This document shows, piece by piece, positions 1 through 5,739 of a stretch of DNA of 7,079 nt. Under the pieces are notes generated by a model that saw nothing but the letters and a program-made list of their open reading frames with translations, was not told the DNA's origin and did not search any database. Positions within the stretch are counted from its first letter, which is position 1. The number at the start of each line of letters is the position of its first letter. Both the position numbers and the translations under genes were made by a program. This DNA is from an uncultured bacterium (GTDB taxonomy: Bacteria > Bacillota > Clostridia > Lachnospirales > Lachnospiraceae), in NCBI GenBank assembly GCA_947086625.1, contig CAMTZV010000067.1:1-7079 (forward strand). The letters run 5' to 3'.

Positions 1-1
1 T

Positions 2-277
2 CGATTGCTATTCTCATACGATTACTTCTACGGCATCGCCGTCATGGAAACGTCCTGGAAGCGGGTGAAACCGCGAAAGAAGCGCGCCATTGAAACCGAT
101 CTGGACCGGCTGGCCGGCCGCATAAAGGAAAATCAGGGACAGCTCACGCCGCCCCTGAAAACAAGATTCTTTTTTGAAATGATGCGCATCGCGCAAAAGC
201 ACGGATGGAACGAGACCGATGCCGCCTACTGGCGAAAGAAGGGGTGGACGGATAAGGCCCGCCCGTGGAACGCATAA
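2..277 (+). CDS. C-terminal part of a probable flavodoxin-like / NADPH-dependent FMN reductase family protein (5' end outside window)
   Basis: The frame is open to the left edge (the first whole codon, CGA, is at 2-4) and ends at TAA 275-277, so about 91 C-terminal residues are visible. A TTG at 5 and an ATG at 44 lie in frame, but neither has a convincing ribosome-binding site just upstream. I therefore read this as the tail of a longer gene. The visible part is basic and rich in aromatic residues: a FSYDYFYG segment, a KRVKPRKKRA basic stretch, an LKTRFFFEMMR helix, and a terminal YWRKKGWTDKARPW. From memory, tails with this LKxRFFFxMMR ... YWxxKGWxDKxRPW pattern occur in clostridial flavodoxin-family NAD(P)H-dependent oxidoreductases, after the FMN-binding fold. 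The FMN-binding N-terminus is not in the window, so the assignment is tentative. The gene converges on the DUF975 gene, with 4 bases between the stops. Confidence 0.5.
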   Translation, partial: RLLFSYDYFYGIAVMETSWKRVKPRKKRAIETDLDRLAGRIKENQGQLTPPLKTRFFFEMMRIAQKHGWNETDAAYWRKKGWTDKARPWNA

Positions 278-281
278 GCAT

Positions 282-1016
282 CTACCACTCGTCGTTCCCG
301 GTGTAGTAAGGCCCCGGCACCTTTGTGCGCACAGCCTTATACAGCTCCGCGTTCGTGTACTGGATATACGGGTTTACCCAGAAAATGCCCACAAGTCCCC
401 AGGTGATGGAGGAGAGGGCGTGCCACAGGATAAACGAGAGGTCGAGCACGAACGCATCCCATTTTTCGCCGTACATCATTGCGCTCGAGAGGCGCTTTGC
501 CTCGGAAAAGCTTAAATTTGAATCCTCCGCCAGAAGGTAGGGGATCATGCGGTACTCATACGCCTTGTAGATGCCCGGAATGACGAGCAACAGCGACCAA
601 AGGAAAATAAACAGGCTCATCAACAGCATGGACGAGACGACGTTGATATAGCCGTTTCGAAACGCGTAGCCCAGATTGCCAAGCTGCGCGTTTCCGTCGC
701 TCGCATCGAGGAAATACTTTTTGCATCCCACCTCTAACGGGTGAAACACGAAGATCGACAGCACAAGCCCCCCGATTGCCATGATGAATACCGTAATCAT
801 CGCGAGCCCGAAAAAGAACATCAACGGCCCCGCGAACATCCCTCCGACGGCGTCCGCGACTTCGTTGCCCGTATAGCTGACCTCGCTGCTTTTTCCTCTC
901 CTGATGAGATCGCCTCCGATGAACGCCAGAATCGCCGCCACGAGCACGGACGGCCAGTAAAACGCCCGAACGCTGAATTTTGCCTTTTCCTTGAGTTCCG
1001 CTCTTGTCCACTGCAT
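282..1016 (-). CDS. DUF975 family integral membrane protein
   Basis: The protein has 244 residues. It starts with the WTRAELKEKAK motif typical of DUF975 proteins, directly before the first hydrophobic helix. Hydrophobic segments lie at about residues 20-36, 60-91 (long, possibly two helices), 125-148 and 188-212, giving four or five membrane spans. Other segments I recognise as family-typical are PLEVGCKKYFL (about 93-103), IPGIYKAYEYRMIPYLLAED (about 146-165), an SEAKRLSSAMMYGEKW segment, LDLSF, and a final WVNPYIQYTNAELYK. The ATG start has GGGAGGAAG 6 bases upstream, so the start is well supported; the stop is TAG at 282-284. The gene begins 47 bases after the DegV stop in the same direction with no clear terminator between, so co-transcription is plausible. 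The biochemical function of the family is not established. Length is normal and no defect is seen. Confidence 0.88.
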   Translation of the reverse strand: MQWTRAELKEKAKFSVRAFYWPSVLVAAILAFIGGDLIRRGKSSEVSYTGNEVADAVGGMFAGPLMFFFGLAMITVFIMAIGGLVLSIFVFHPLEVGCKKYFLDASDGNAQLGNLGYAFRNGYINVVSSMLLMSLFIFLWSLLLVIPGIYKAYEYRMIPYLLAEDSNLSFSEAKRLSSAMMYGEKWDAFVLDLSFILWHALSSITWGLVGIFWVNPYIQYTNAELYKAVRTKVPGPYYTGNDEW

Positions 1017-1063
1017 GTCTGTCTTCCTCCCTTTTCATGAGCGCCCTGCCGTGACCTGGGCTT

Positions 1064-1432
1064 TTAATTCATCCTTTTGATGAGCGCCGCGCCGTAGGTG
1101 CCGTGCCCCAGATGGCAGCCAAGGCTTAAGGGGATCGGCGAGAGGCTGCACCGCACGCCGAACGCCTCCTCCAGCTGCGCTTTCCACGCCCGCGCGTCCT
1201 CCTCGGACATGCTCGCGGCCGCCGCCAGATAAAACCGGCTCATATCGTCCGTGTGGAATTTATGCTTCAGGCTCTCCTGCAGGCACTGTATGATCCGCTT
1301 ACGCGCCAGCTTTTCGCCGCGCACCTTTCCGACCGCCTCCACCTTCTCGTCCTCCAGCGAGAGGATCGGCTTGATGTTGAGCAGGCTGCCGATCGCCGCG
1401 GACGACGCCGAGATGCGCCCGCCCTGCTTCAA
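1064..1432 (-). CDS. DegV C-terminal domain fragment
   Basis: This is the 122-residue second half of the broken DegV gene, in the same frame as the first half. The only start near its 5' end is TTG at 1430-1432, immediately after the TAA at 1433-1435. A GAGG lies 11 bases upstream of that TTG, inside the end of the first half. That is longer than ideal spacing, but reinitiation after termination cannot be excluded. It contains KQGGRIS, the SLLNIKPILSLEDEKVEAVGK strand-turn segment, and the glycine-rich GHGTYGAALI near the end. The coding sequence looks intact and shows no further stops. Confidence 0.55.
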   Translation of the reverse strand: MKQGGRISASSAAIGSLLNIKPILSLEDEKVEAVGKVRGEKLARKRIIQCLQESLKHKFHTDDMSRFYLAAAASMSEEDARAWKAQLEEAFGVRCSLSPIPLSLGCHLGHGTYGAALIKRMN

Positions 1433-1438
1433 TTACTT

Positions 1439-1921
1439 TCAGTCCTCAACCGTCAGATAGATGATGCAGTCATTTTTCGCATACACCAGCTCTTTCAAAA
1501 TCTGAGCCGCGCTCTCTCCCGCCAGCGCCCGTTTTCTCGCCTCGAGCACCGCCGCCTTCTGCGTCACGGTGACGCGCCCGATATCCGCCACGAACACTCT
1601 GCCGTCATAGTCCTGTGCCATCGCCTGCGCGGTCGCGCACGAGCCGGAAAGCCCGCTCGACATCGGGATATACAACAGCTCGTCGTGCTCCTTTAGCACC
1701 TCATCCCACAGCTCCATGACGTCCGCCGGCGCGGGCTGCGAGCTGTAAATCTTTGAACCCGCCTGCTGACGCACGTAAAACTCCTCGTGCGTCATCGTCC
1801 GATCCTCAAAATAGAGCTCCCCGTCCACATAAAACGGCATCGGGAGCACGTAAACCCCGTACTTTTTCGCCTTTTCCTGCGAGATACCCGCGTTTGAATC
1901 CGTCACGATTGCAGTCTTCAT
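1439..1921 (-). CDS. DegV N-terminal domain fragment
   Basis: This is the 160-residue first half of the broken DegV gene, from ATG 1921 to TGA 1439-1441. It holds the first (DegV) domain with the SSQPAP loop and the SSGLSGS segment, whose Ser/Thr residues line the lipid carboxylate pocket in known family structures. It stops right after the TVED strand, before the GGRIS segment. On its own it would lack half of the lipid-binding cleft. It is listed separately because an automatic annotation may call it as an independent gene. Confidence 0.6.
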   Translation of the reverse strand: MKTAIVTDSNAGISQEKAKKYGVYVLPMPFYVDGELYFEDRTMTHEEFYVRQQAGSKIYSSQPAPADVMELWDEVLKEHDELLYIPMSSGLSGSCATAQAMAQDYDGRVFVADIGRVTVTQKAAVLEARKRALAGESAAQILKELVYAKNDCIIYLTVED

Positions 1922-1998
1922 AGATACGCTCCTTTATTTTCTTCACAAAAATATCTCTCCATCACATATCCCACACGTCCCGGCGGGTCACAGCCCTC

Positions 1999-2012
1999 AA
2001 ACAAAAGAAAAA
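1999..2012 (-). terminator. T-rich tract just 3' of tRNA-Gly
   Basis: On the minus strand the tRNA 3' end is followed by TTTTTTCTTTTGTTT, counting from the discriminator base. There is no separate GC-rich hairpin in front of it other than the tRNA fold itself. It could cause partial termination, but it is not a canonical intrinsic terminator, and readthrough into the DegV gene is possible. Confidence 0.3.
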
Positions 2013-2083
2013 AGCGGGTGATGGGAATCGAACCCACGTATCCAGCTTGGAAGGCTGGTGTTCTACCATTGAACTACACCCGC
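2013..2083 (-). tRNA. tRNA-Gly (anticodon TCC)
   Basis: The 71-nt gene folds as a full cloverleaf. The acceptor stem GCGGGTG (2077-2083) pairs with CACCCGC (2014-2020). The D arm contains GTTCAATGGTAGAAC. The anticodon stem is CCAGC/GCTGG with loop CTTCCAA, and the anticodon TCC is at 2049-2051. The T arm has the invariant GGTTCGATTCC core. The discriminator base is T (2013), as expected for bacterial tRNA-Gly. The 3' CCA is not encoded (TTT follows), so it must be added enzymatically. The tRNA decodes GGA, and GGG by wobble. Confidence 0.97.
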
Positions 2084-2096
2084 GAAACTATTATTT

Positions 2097-2125
2097 ATCA
2101 TAGCATTCGCGGGCGCGCTTGTCAA
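2097..2125 (-). promoter_or_regulatory. Sigma-70-type promoter of tRNA-Gly
   Basis: On the minus strand, TTGACA (2120-2125, a perfect -35) is followed by a 17-bp spacer and TATGAT (2097-2102, five of six matches to TATAAT). Thirteen bases separate the -10 box from the tRNA 5' end, so the leader would be only a few bases long. This is close to the ideal housekeeping promoter expected of a stable-RNA gene. Confidence 0.85.
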
Positions 2126-2137
2126 TGGGCGCCCGCG
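2108..2137. repeat. 9-bp GC-rich inverted repeat overlapping the tRNA-Gly promoter
   Basis: CGCGGGCGC (2108-2116) and GCGCCCGCG (2129-2137) are perfect reverse complements around a 12-nt loop. The tRNA -35 box lies in the loop and one arm lies in the promoter spacer. The repeat sits 37-66 bases after the stop of the LRR gene, so it could form a 3' hairpin on that transcript. No T-run follows it on the minus strand, so it is not a standard intrinsic terminator. Confidence 0.6.
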
Positions 2138-2173
2138 GAAAAAACGGCTGACCGCTCTTTTTGAACCTTCCTG

Positions 2174-3904
2174 TCAGTTTTTGTTTACCTTTCCCTGAAA
2201 GCCCGTGACCTTCACGTCCTTGTCGCAGTAGACGTTACAGCTCTTTGACGCTCCGGAGAGATCGAGGGTTTTCAGCTTATTATTTTTACAATTCACATAA
2301 CGCAAGCTCTTTTTCGTCCCGAGCTTTAAGGTTTTCAGCGCATTGTCGGACACATCGATCCAAAAGAGACCCGGATTTTTGCTAAGATCCAGCGTTGTAA
2401 CCTTTTTGTTCCCATGAAACTCAAGGTCTTCCAGACGTTCCATCTGTGAAAGATCAACGGAGCTTATCTGCATATTTTGTATCGTCAGCCTGCCTATACC
2501 TGACGGCAGACGGCCGCCCTTCCATGCGCCGACCACTCCGCCCAGCGTCAGGCTTCCCAGCTTTTCAAACTCGAACAGATCTGTCTTCCACGGCGTATCC
2601 TCGATCGTAAGGGACGTTATCCGCCACTTTTGCGGCAAGTTTACCCGTACAAGCGCCTGATTATTTATTGTCGCAAAGCCATAGATCTGCCCCTGTTCGG
2701 ATAAATCCAGCGACTTTAGCTTCGTATCCTGAATCGTCACACGCCAAAGCGCGCGATTGCCGGAGAGGTCTAAGGCGCTCAATTGCCCGGCAGAAATATC
2801 CAGATCCTGCAGCATCCCGTTATTCTCTAAGTCCAGCTCTGCCAACGCCCCGGAAGCAATCTTTAAGTTCTTCAGTATTTCATTTTCACTCGTATCCAGC
2901 GCCTTTAGCCGGTCTGTTTTGAGCGTCAGATATTTTAACGACGGGTTTTTAGTGATATCAAGCGTATCAAGCTTCTTTGAGCTGAGATAAAGCCGATACA
3001 GCTTCGTATTTTGCGTCAGATCCAGCGAGCCCAGCTTCGCGCAGGACAGGTGCATCCGTTTCAGCTTCTTGTTCTGCGAGAGATCCAGCTCTTCCAGCGA
3101 TTTACCCGTAATGCTGAGCGACTCCAGCCCCTCCAGTCCCGCCAGCCTGATCTCCTTCAAATAGCTGTTGTGAATGTTCAGCGTCCTGATAAAAGGATTG
3201 TCGGACACATCCAGCGCCGTGGATTTCGGGTCATCCGACCACAGGACCAGGCGCTCCAGCTGTGTCAGCTTCCGGATCTGATCGTATGAAGCCTCCGTCA
3301 TATCTTTTACCTCGATCTGCTCGATCTCACTGTCATCGTCAAAGATCAGGCCCTTCACGCCGTTCATATAGATCACGGTCAACGACGGCAGATCACGGAG
3401 ATCGATCGTATCCACGAATTGCTTGCGGCCCTTTTTTCCATTCCGATCCACATACCAGTTGTGAATCTGAAACGAGCTTAACTCCTTCAGCCCCGACACC
3501 TTCACCTTCACGTCCGGCACGGCGGATGTCGGCTTCTCATAGTCCAGCACAAGAGATATGTGCTCAAGCTTCGGAAAAACCGTGAAATCAAGCGTCTTTC
3601 CGTCATAGCGGCTCATGTTTTTTGCGTCTATCCACAAGCTATTCAGAGCCGTAAAATATTTTAGCTGCGAGAGATCCGCCACATCCATCGTGCAGCGGAT
3701 ATCTGTCACCTGTCCGATCTCCTCCGGCGAGAGATATCCGTCCTGATCCTTATCATATTTCTTCGCCTTTTTTAAGATCCCCTTGTCCGAAAAATATTTC
3801 GACGTCACGGGAATCCCCCTGTCCGTCTTCGCCTCTGCTGCCGCCGGAACCAATACCAGCAAAACCGCTGCCATCAGCGCTCCGAAAAACATCCGTTTTT
3901 TCAT
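2174..3904 (-). CDS. Secreted leucine-rich-repeat protein with an EF-hand-like calcium loop
   Basis: The protein has 576 residues from ATG 3902-3904. This start is preceded by AAAGGGG at 7-base spacing and gives a classic Sec signal peptide: KKR, a hydrophobic core about 6-20, and AEA at 23-25 before K26. Residues 51-62 form a full EF-hand loop with D51, D53, D55, G56, S59 and E62 in place. A non-uniform LRR region follows (about 75-265), then seven units of exactly 21 residues from 270 to 416 with pattern LxxLDLSxNxxLxxLxIxxxx. A degenerate stretch and a last LRR block (about 480-550) complete it, with a VTGFQG tail. There is no LPXTG motif, C-terminal membrane helix or cell-wall-binding repeat, so it is probably released or held by other contacts. 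LRR arrays usually bind proteins; the partner is unknown. The gene stands alone between the LacI terminator and the tRNA. Confidence 0.85.
   Translation of the reverse strand: MKKRMFFGALMAAVLLVLVPAAAEAKTDRGIPVTSKYFSDKGILKKAKKYDKDQDGYLSPEEIGQVTDIRCTMDVADLSQLKYFTALNSLWIDAKNMSRYDGKTLDFTVFPKLEHISLVLDYEKPTSAVPDVKVKVSGLKELSSFQIHNWYVDRNGKKGRKQFVDTIDLRDLPSLTVIYMNGVKGLIFDDDSEIEQIEVKDMTEASYDQIRKLTQLERLVLWSDDPKSTALDVSDNPFIRTLNIHNSYLKEIRLAGLEGLESLSITGKSLEELDLSQNKKLKRMHLSCAKLGSLDLTQNTKLYRLYLSSKKLDTLDITKNPSLKYLTLKTDRLKALDTSENEILKNLKIASGALAELDLENNGMLQDLDISAGQLSALDLSGNRALWRVTIQDTKLKSLDLSEQGQIYGFATINNQALVRVNLPQKWRITSLTIEDTPWKTDLFEFEKLGSLTLGGVVGAWKGGRLPSGIGRLTIQNMQISSVDLSQMERLEDLEFHGNKKVTTLDLSKNPGLFWIDVSDNALKTLKLGTKKSLRYVNCKNNKLKTLDLSGASKSCNVYCDKDVKVTGFQGKVNKN
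2657..3097 (-). repeat. Seven 21-residue leucine-rich repeats (63-bp period) inside the LRR gene
   Basis: Units begin at residues 270, 291, 312, 333, 354, 375 and 396, each opening LxxLDLSxN or a close variant such as LDITKN and LDLENN. The period is exactly 21 residues with no insertion or deletion. The units differ clearly in their variable positions, so this is an old, diverged array and not a recent DNA-level duplication. Confidence 0.8.
3719..3754 (-). other. EF-hand loop (protein residues 51-62) in the LRR protein
   Basis: The loop reads DKDQDGYLSPEE. Acidic or oxygen-bearing side chains occupy coordinating positions 1, 3, 5, 9 and 12 (D, D, D, S, E), with Gly at 6 and Leu at 8. This matches the canonical calcium-binding EF-hand/dockerin loop. 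Only one copy is seen. Confidence 0.7.
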
Positions 3905-3911
3905 ATACCCG

Positions 3912-3922
3912 CCCCTTTCCTC
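3912..3922 (-). promoter_or_regulatory. Ribosome-binding site that sets the LRR gene start
   Basis: GAGGAAAGGGG on the minus strand ends 7 bases before ATG 3904. It selects this start over the in-frame ATG at 3994, which would add 30 unlikely residues and lies within the neighbouring terminator. The AT-rich stretch about 3923-3955 is a plausible promoter zone, but I see no clear -35/-10 pair. Confidence 0.7.
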
Positions 3923-3964
3923 ATAAACATTATTACTATATATAATAATACGAAAAGAAACAGG

Positions 3965-3994
3965 AAAAAAATGGGGTGGCAGAGCCAGCCCCAT
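3965..3994 (-). terminator. Intrinsic terminator of the sugar-uptake/LacI operon
   Basis: On the minus strand, ATGGGG-C-TGGC, a TCT loop, and GCCA-CCCCAT form a 10-bp stem with one bulged C. A run of six to seven T follows (3965-3971). It starts 7 bases after the LacI stop codon. This is a textbook Rho-independent terminator and separates the operon from the LRR gene. Confidence 0.9.
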
Positions 3995-4000
3995 GTATGA

Positions 4001-5011
4001 CTATGTCGTGCCGCGCACGATCAGATTCCCCTCAAAAACAACCGTCCGGTCGCACGGACGCCCCTCCAGCATAGAGATCAGAATCTCCGCCGCCGCCTGC
4101 CCCATCGCGCGGATCGGCTGTCCGATCGTCGTGAGCGGCGGGTCGGTCAGCTCGCTCAAAAACACGTTGTCAAAGCCGATCACACTCATCTCCCCGGGAA
4201 TATCCACGCCTGCCGCGTGAAACTCCTTCACGCAGCCGATCCCGATCATGTCGATCGCGGTCAGAATGGCGTCCGGCCGCTCCTTTAAGGAGAGGAAATA
4301 GCGCGCTGCGTCACGTCCCAGCTTCACGTAATCCGGCTCGTACTCCCGGCGCACCCGGTAGATCCACGCCTCGTTTTTTTCCAGCCCGCACGCCGAGAGC
4401 CCTTCCAGATATCCGTGAAAGCGGTCTTCGATGATACTGATATCCTTCGAGTTTAAGACGTAGCCGATCTTCCGGTGTCCCTTTTTAAACAGATATTCCA
4501 CCGCGTACTTCGTGCTCGGCAGACCGTCCGTGTACACGTGCGGCACATCCTCATCCCCCGGCTTCGCCTTGTTCATGTAGACGACCGGAACCTCTCTTTC
4601 CACATGGTGAAGATACTCCGCCATCGCATCGTCCATCCGGTACGTATTGTACACAATGCCGTCGATATTGCGCTTGAGAAGCTCCTGCGCGTATTCGATC
4701 TCGCTCATCGCGTGGCGCTCGGTATTGCACACGAGCACCATGTAGCCGTGCTTTAACGCGACATCCTCCACGCCGCGAAACATTTCCGTGTAAAAGATAT
4801 TACTGTATTCCGGCACCATCAGGGCGATCGTGTGCGTCTTCCGCGTGCGGATCGCCTGCGCCATAAAGCTCGGCGAGTAATTCAGCTTTTCAATCGCCGC
4901 CTCCACTGCCGCCCTCGTCTTATCCTTCACGCGCTCGTCATGGTTGATGACCCGCGAAACCGTTGATTTTGAAACGCCTGCCTCTTTTGCCACATCAAAT
5001 ATCGTAACCAT
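4001..5011 (-). CDS. LacI-family transcriptional regulator
   Basis: The protein has 336 residues. An N-terminal helix-turn-helix (VTIFDVAKEAGVSKSTVSRVIN, about 2-24) is followed by the hinge segment LNYSPSFMAQAIRTRKT (43-59) and a periplasmic-binding-like effector domain (about 60-330). That domain contains HTIALMVP, KGHRKIGYV, DRFHGYLEGL, TAIDMIGIG, the SVIGFDN motif and a final LIVRGTT, all in the usual order. Start ATG 5011 has GAGG about 7 bases upstream and the family-typical beginning. The in-frame ATG at 5071 would add 20 unrelated residues and overlap the promoter -10 box. The hinge position that is usually Leu is Ile here. The gene lies 71 bases after the hydrolase in the same direction and probably regulates the upstream sugar importer, as is common for such neighbours; the ligand is unknown. 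Confidence 0.93.
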   Translation of the reverse strand: MVTIFDVAKEAGVSKSTVSRVINHDERVKDKTRAAVEAAIEKLNYSPSFMAQAIRTRKTHTIALMVPEYSNIFYTEMFRGVEDVALKHGYMVLVCNTERHAMSEIEYAQELLKRNIDGIVYNTYRMDDAMAEYLHHVEREVPVVYMNKAKPGDEDVPHVYTDGLPSTKYAVEYLFKKGHRKIGYVLNSKDISIIEDRFHGYLEGLSACGLEKNEAWIYRVRREYEPDYVKLGRDAARYFLSLKERPDAILTAIDMIGIGCVKEFHAAGVDIPGEMSVIGFDNVFLSELTDPPLTTIGQPIRAMGQAAAEILISMLEGRPCDRTVVFEGNLIVRGTT

Positions 5012-5017
5012 CGAAAA

Positions 5018-5023
5018 TCCTCT
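5018..5023 (-). promoter_or_regulatory. Ribosome-binding site that sets the LacI-family start
   Basis: AGAGGA on the minus strand lies 6 bases before ATG 5011. It supports the short, family-typical N-terminus over the upstream in-frame ATG at 5071. Confidence 0.65.
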
Positions 5024-5061
5024 GTCGTAACCGTTTTCTTCTGTTTCTGTGTCCAAAAGAC

Positions 5062-5090
5062 AGTATAGCACGCTTCGTATGTTTATCCAA
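5062..5090 (-). promoter_or_regulatory. Possible own promoter of the LacI-family gene
   Basis: On the minus strand TTGGAT (5085-5090, the first three bases matching TTGACA) is followed by a 17-bp spacer and TATACT (5062-5067, five of six matches to TATAAT). It overlaps the last codons of the SGNH hydrolase gene. The spacer contains ACGCTTCGT (5070-5078), a short ACG/CGT inverted repeat that could be part of an autoregulatory operator, but it is too short to claim. Confidence 0.5.
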
Positions 5091-5718
5091 GAATTTCCAG
5101 TATTTTATCCCGCATCAGCTCTGCCATCTGCGCATGACCCTTCGCGGAATAATGGATACCGTCCACATCGTTGAGCTCAATCTTATCGCCCGGATCCATG
5201 TAATAGATCCCATAGCGCTTTGCGATATCCTCATAGTAATACGCGAGCATCCGGCTGCGCCGGTCCATGTCGGGGATCATCTGATCCAAATCCATCTCTC
5301 TCCCGACGCTGTGGATCGGGACCGGCGTGACGAGCAAAAGCTTCGGCGGCTGAAAGTCCGGCCCCGCGTCTGATTTCAAAATCGTCTGCACGAGATTTTC
5401 AATGCCGCCCCCGACCTCAAAGGGCGAGAGCGAATAGCGTCCCTTCAGATCGTTCGTCCCGAGCATCAGGATGACCAGATCCAGCGGCTTGTGGCTGTCC
5501 AGACAGGGCAGCAAATATGCCTTTCCGTTTTTATGCTCCTCAACCGGATCGTCCCACACCGTCGTCCTGCCTCCAAGCCCCTCCTCGATAATATAACAGG
5601 AGTCTCCCAAAAGCCCCTGCAAAACGCCCGTCCAGCGGACATCCCGCGGGTATCTGCTGCGCAGATCCGGCATCAGGCCGTATGTATTGGAATCTCCATA
5701 ACACAATATACTTTTCAT
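5083..5718 (-). CDS. SGNH/GDSL-family hydrolase (likely cytosolic carbohydrate or short-chain esterase)
   Basis: The protein has 211 residues and shows all SGNH blocks: GDSN with nucleophile S10 (8-11), a Gly in EGLGGRTT (46-53), GTND with N89 (87-90), and DGIHYS with D186 and H189. S10, D186 and H189 would form the catalytic triad; S10, the block II Gly and N89 the oxyanion hole. The GDSNTYG start, RWTGVLQ and EGLGGRTTVWDDP resemble the arylesterase/acyltransferase subgroup of SGNH enzymes (the Mycobacterium smegmatis MsAcT type). There is no signal peptide, so it should act in the cytosol on esters, perhaps acyl groups on an imported sugar. GGAGGA sits 4 bases before the ATG. It starts 21 bases after the permease stop, which supports one operon. 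The actual substrate cannot be read from sequence. Confidence 0.9.
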   Translation of the reverse strand: MKSILCYGDSNTYGLMPDLRSRYPRDVRWTGVLQGLLGDSCYIIEEGLGGRTTVWDDPVEEHKNGKAYLLPCLDSHKPLDLVILMLGTNDLKGRYSLSPFEVGGGIENLVQTILKSDAGPDFQPPKLLLVTPVPIHSVGREMDLDQMIPDMDRRSRMLAYYYEDIAKRYGIYYMDPGDKIELNDVDGIHYSAKGHAQMAELMRDKILEILG

Positions 5719-5739
5719 ATGTTCCTCCGAGCTGTTCAG

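Larger units (their letters stand above)
1064..1921 (-). pseudogene. DegV family (fatty-acid-binding) protein gene interrupted by two in-frame stop codons
   Basis: DegV proteins bind a fatty acid between two domains; in Firmicutes the related FakB proteins present it to the kinase FakA. Read straight through, the frame gives 285 positions, the usual DegV length. Family marks are present on both sides of the break: VTDSNAGIS near the N-terminus, YSSQPAPAD (59-67), PMSSGLSGS (86-94), IIYLTVED (153-160), then LKQGGRISASSAAIGSLLNIKP and a late CHLGHGTYGAA. Between D160 and LKQGG the frame reads TGA-AAG-TAA (1433-1441), where relatives carry Leu-Lys-Tyr or similar. Both halves stay in the same frame, so no net base was gained or lost. 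The start has AAAGGAG 7 bases upstream. It could be a recent pseudogene, a sequencing error (two compensating indels), or a split gene made as two chains. Confidence 0.8.

Noticed and set aside
44..277. An independent small protein starting at ATG 44
   Set aside because: The frame is open to the left edge, no ribosome-binding site precedes the ATG, and the sequence looks like the tail of a larger enzyme.
267..298. A 6-bp inverted repeat GGAACG/CGTTCC spanning the convergent stop codons as a bidirectional terminator
   Set aside because: The loop is 20 bases and no T-run follows on either strand.
556..1038. A long minus-strand open frame overlapping the DUF975 gene in another frame
   Set aside because: It is arginine-rich shadow sequence lying almost wholly over a well-supported gene, with no family features.
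1433..1441. Selenocysteine or other stop recoding in the DegV gene
   Set aside because: A second stop, TAA, follows two codons after the TGA, the expected residue is Leu and not Cys, and no obvious stem-loop was seen just downstream.
2141..2165. A small hairpin after the LRR gene (CGG-TCAG-CCG with flanking A/T runs)
   Set aside because: The core is only three GC pairs extended by wobble pairs, too weak to call a terminator with confidence, although it could contribute to one.
3905..3994. An upstream in-frame ATG at 3994 that would extend the LRR protein by 30 residues
   Set aside because: It lies in the arm of the LacI terminator, has no ribosome-binding site, and would place the clear signal peptide internally. 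ATG 3904 has a good site and a proper signal peptide.
5012..5071. An upstream in-frame ATG at 5071 that would extend the LacI-family protein by 20 residues
   Set aside because: The added residues are unlike the family, the region holds the likely promoter, and ATG 5011 has GAGG at good spacing and the standard N-terminus.
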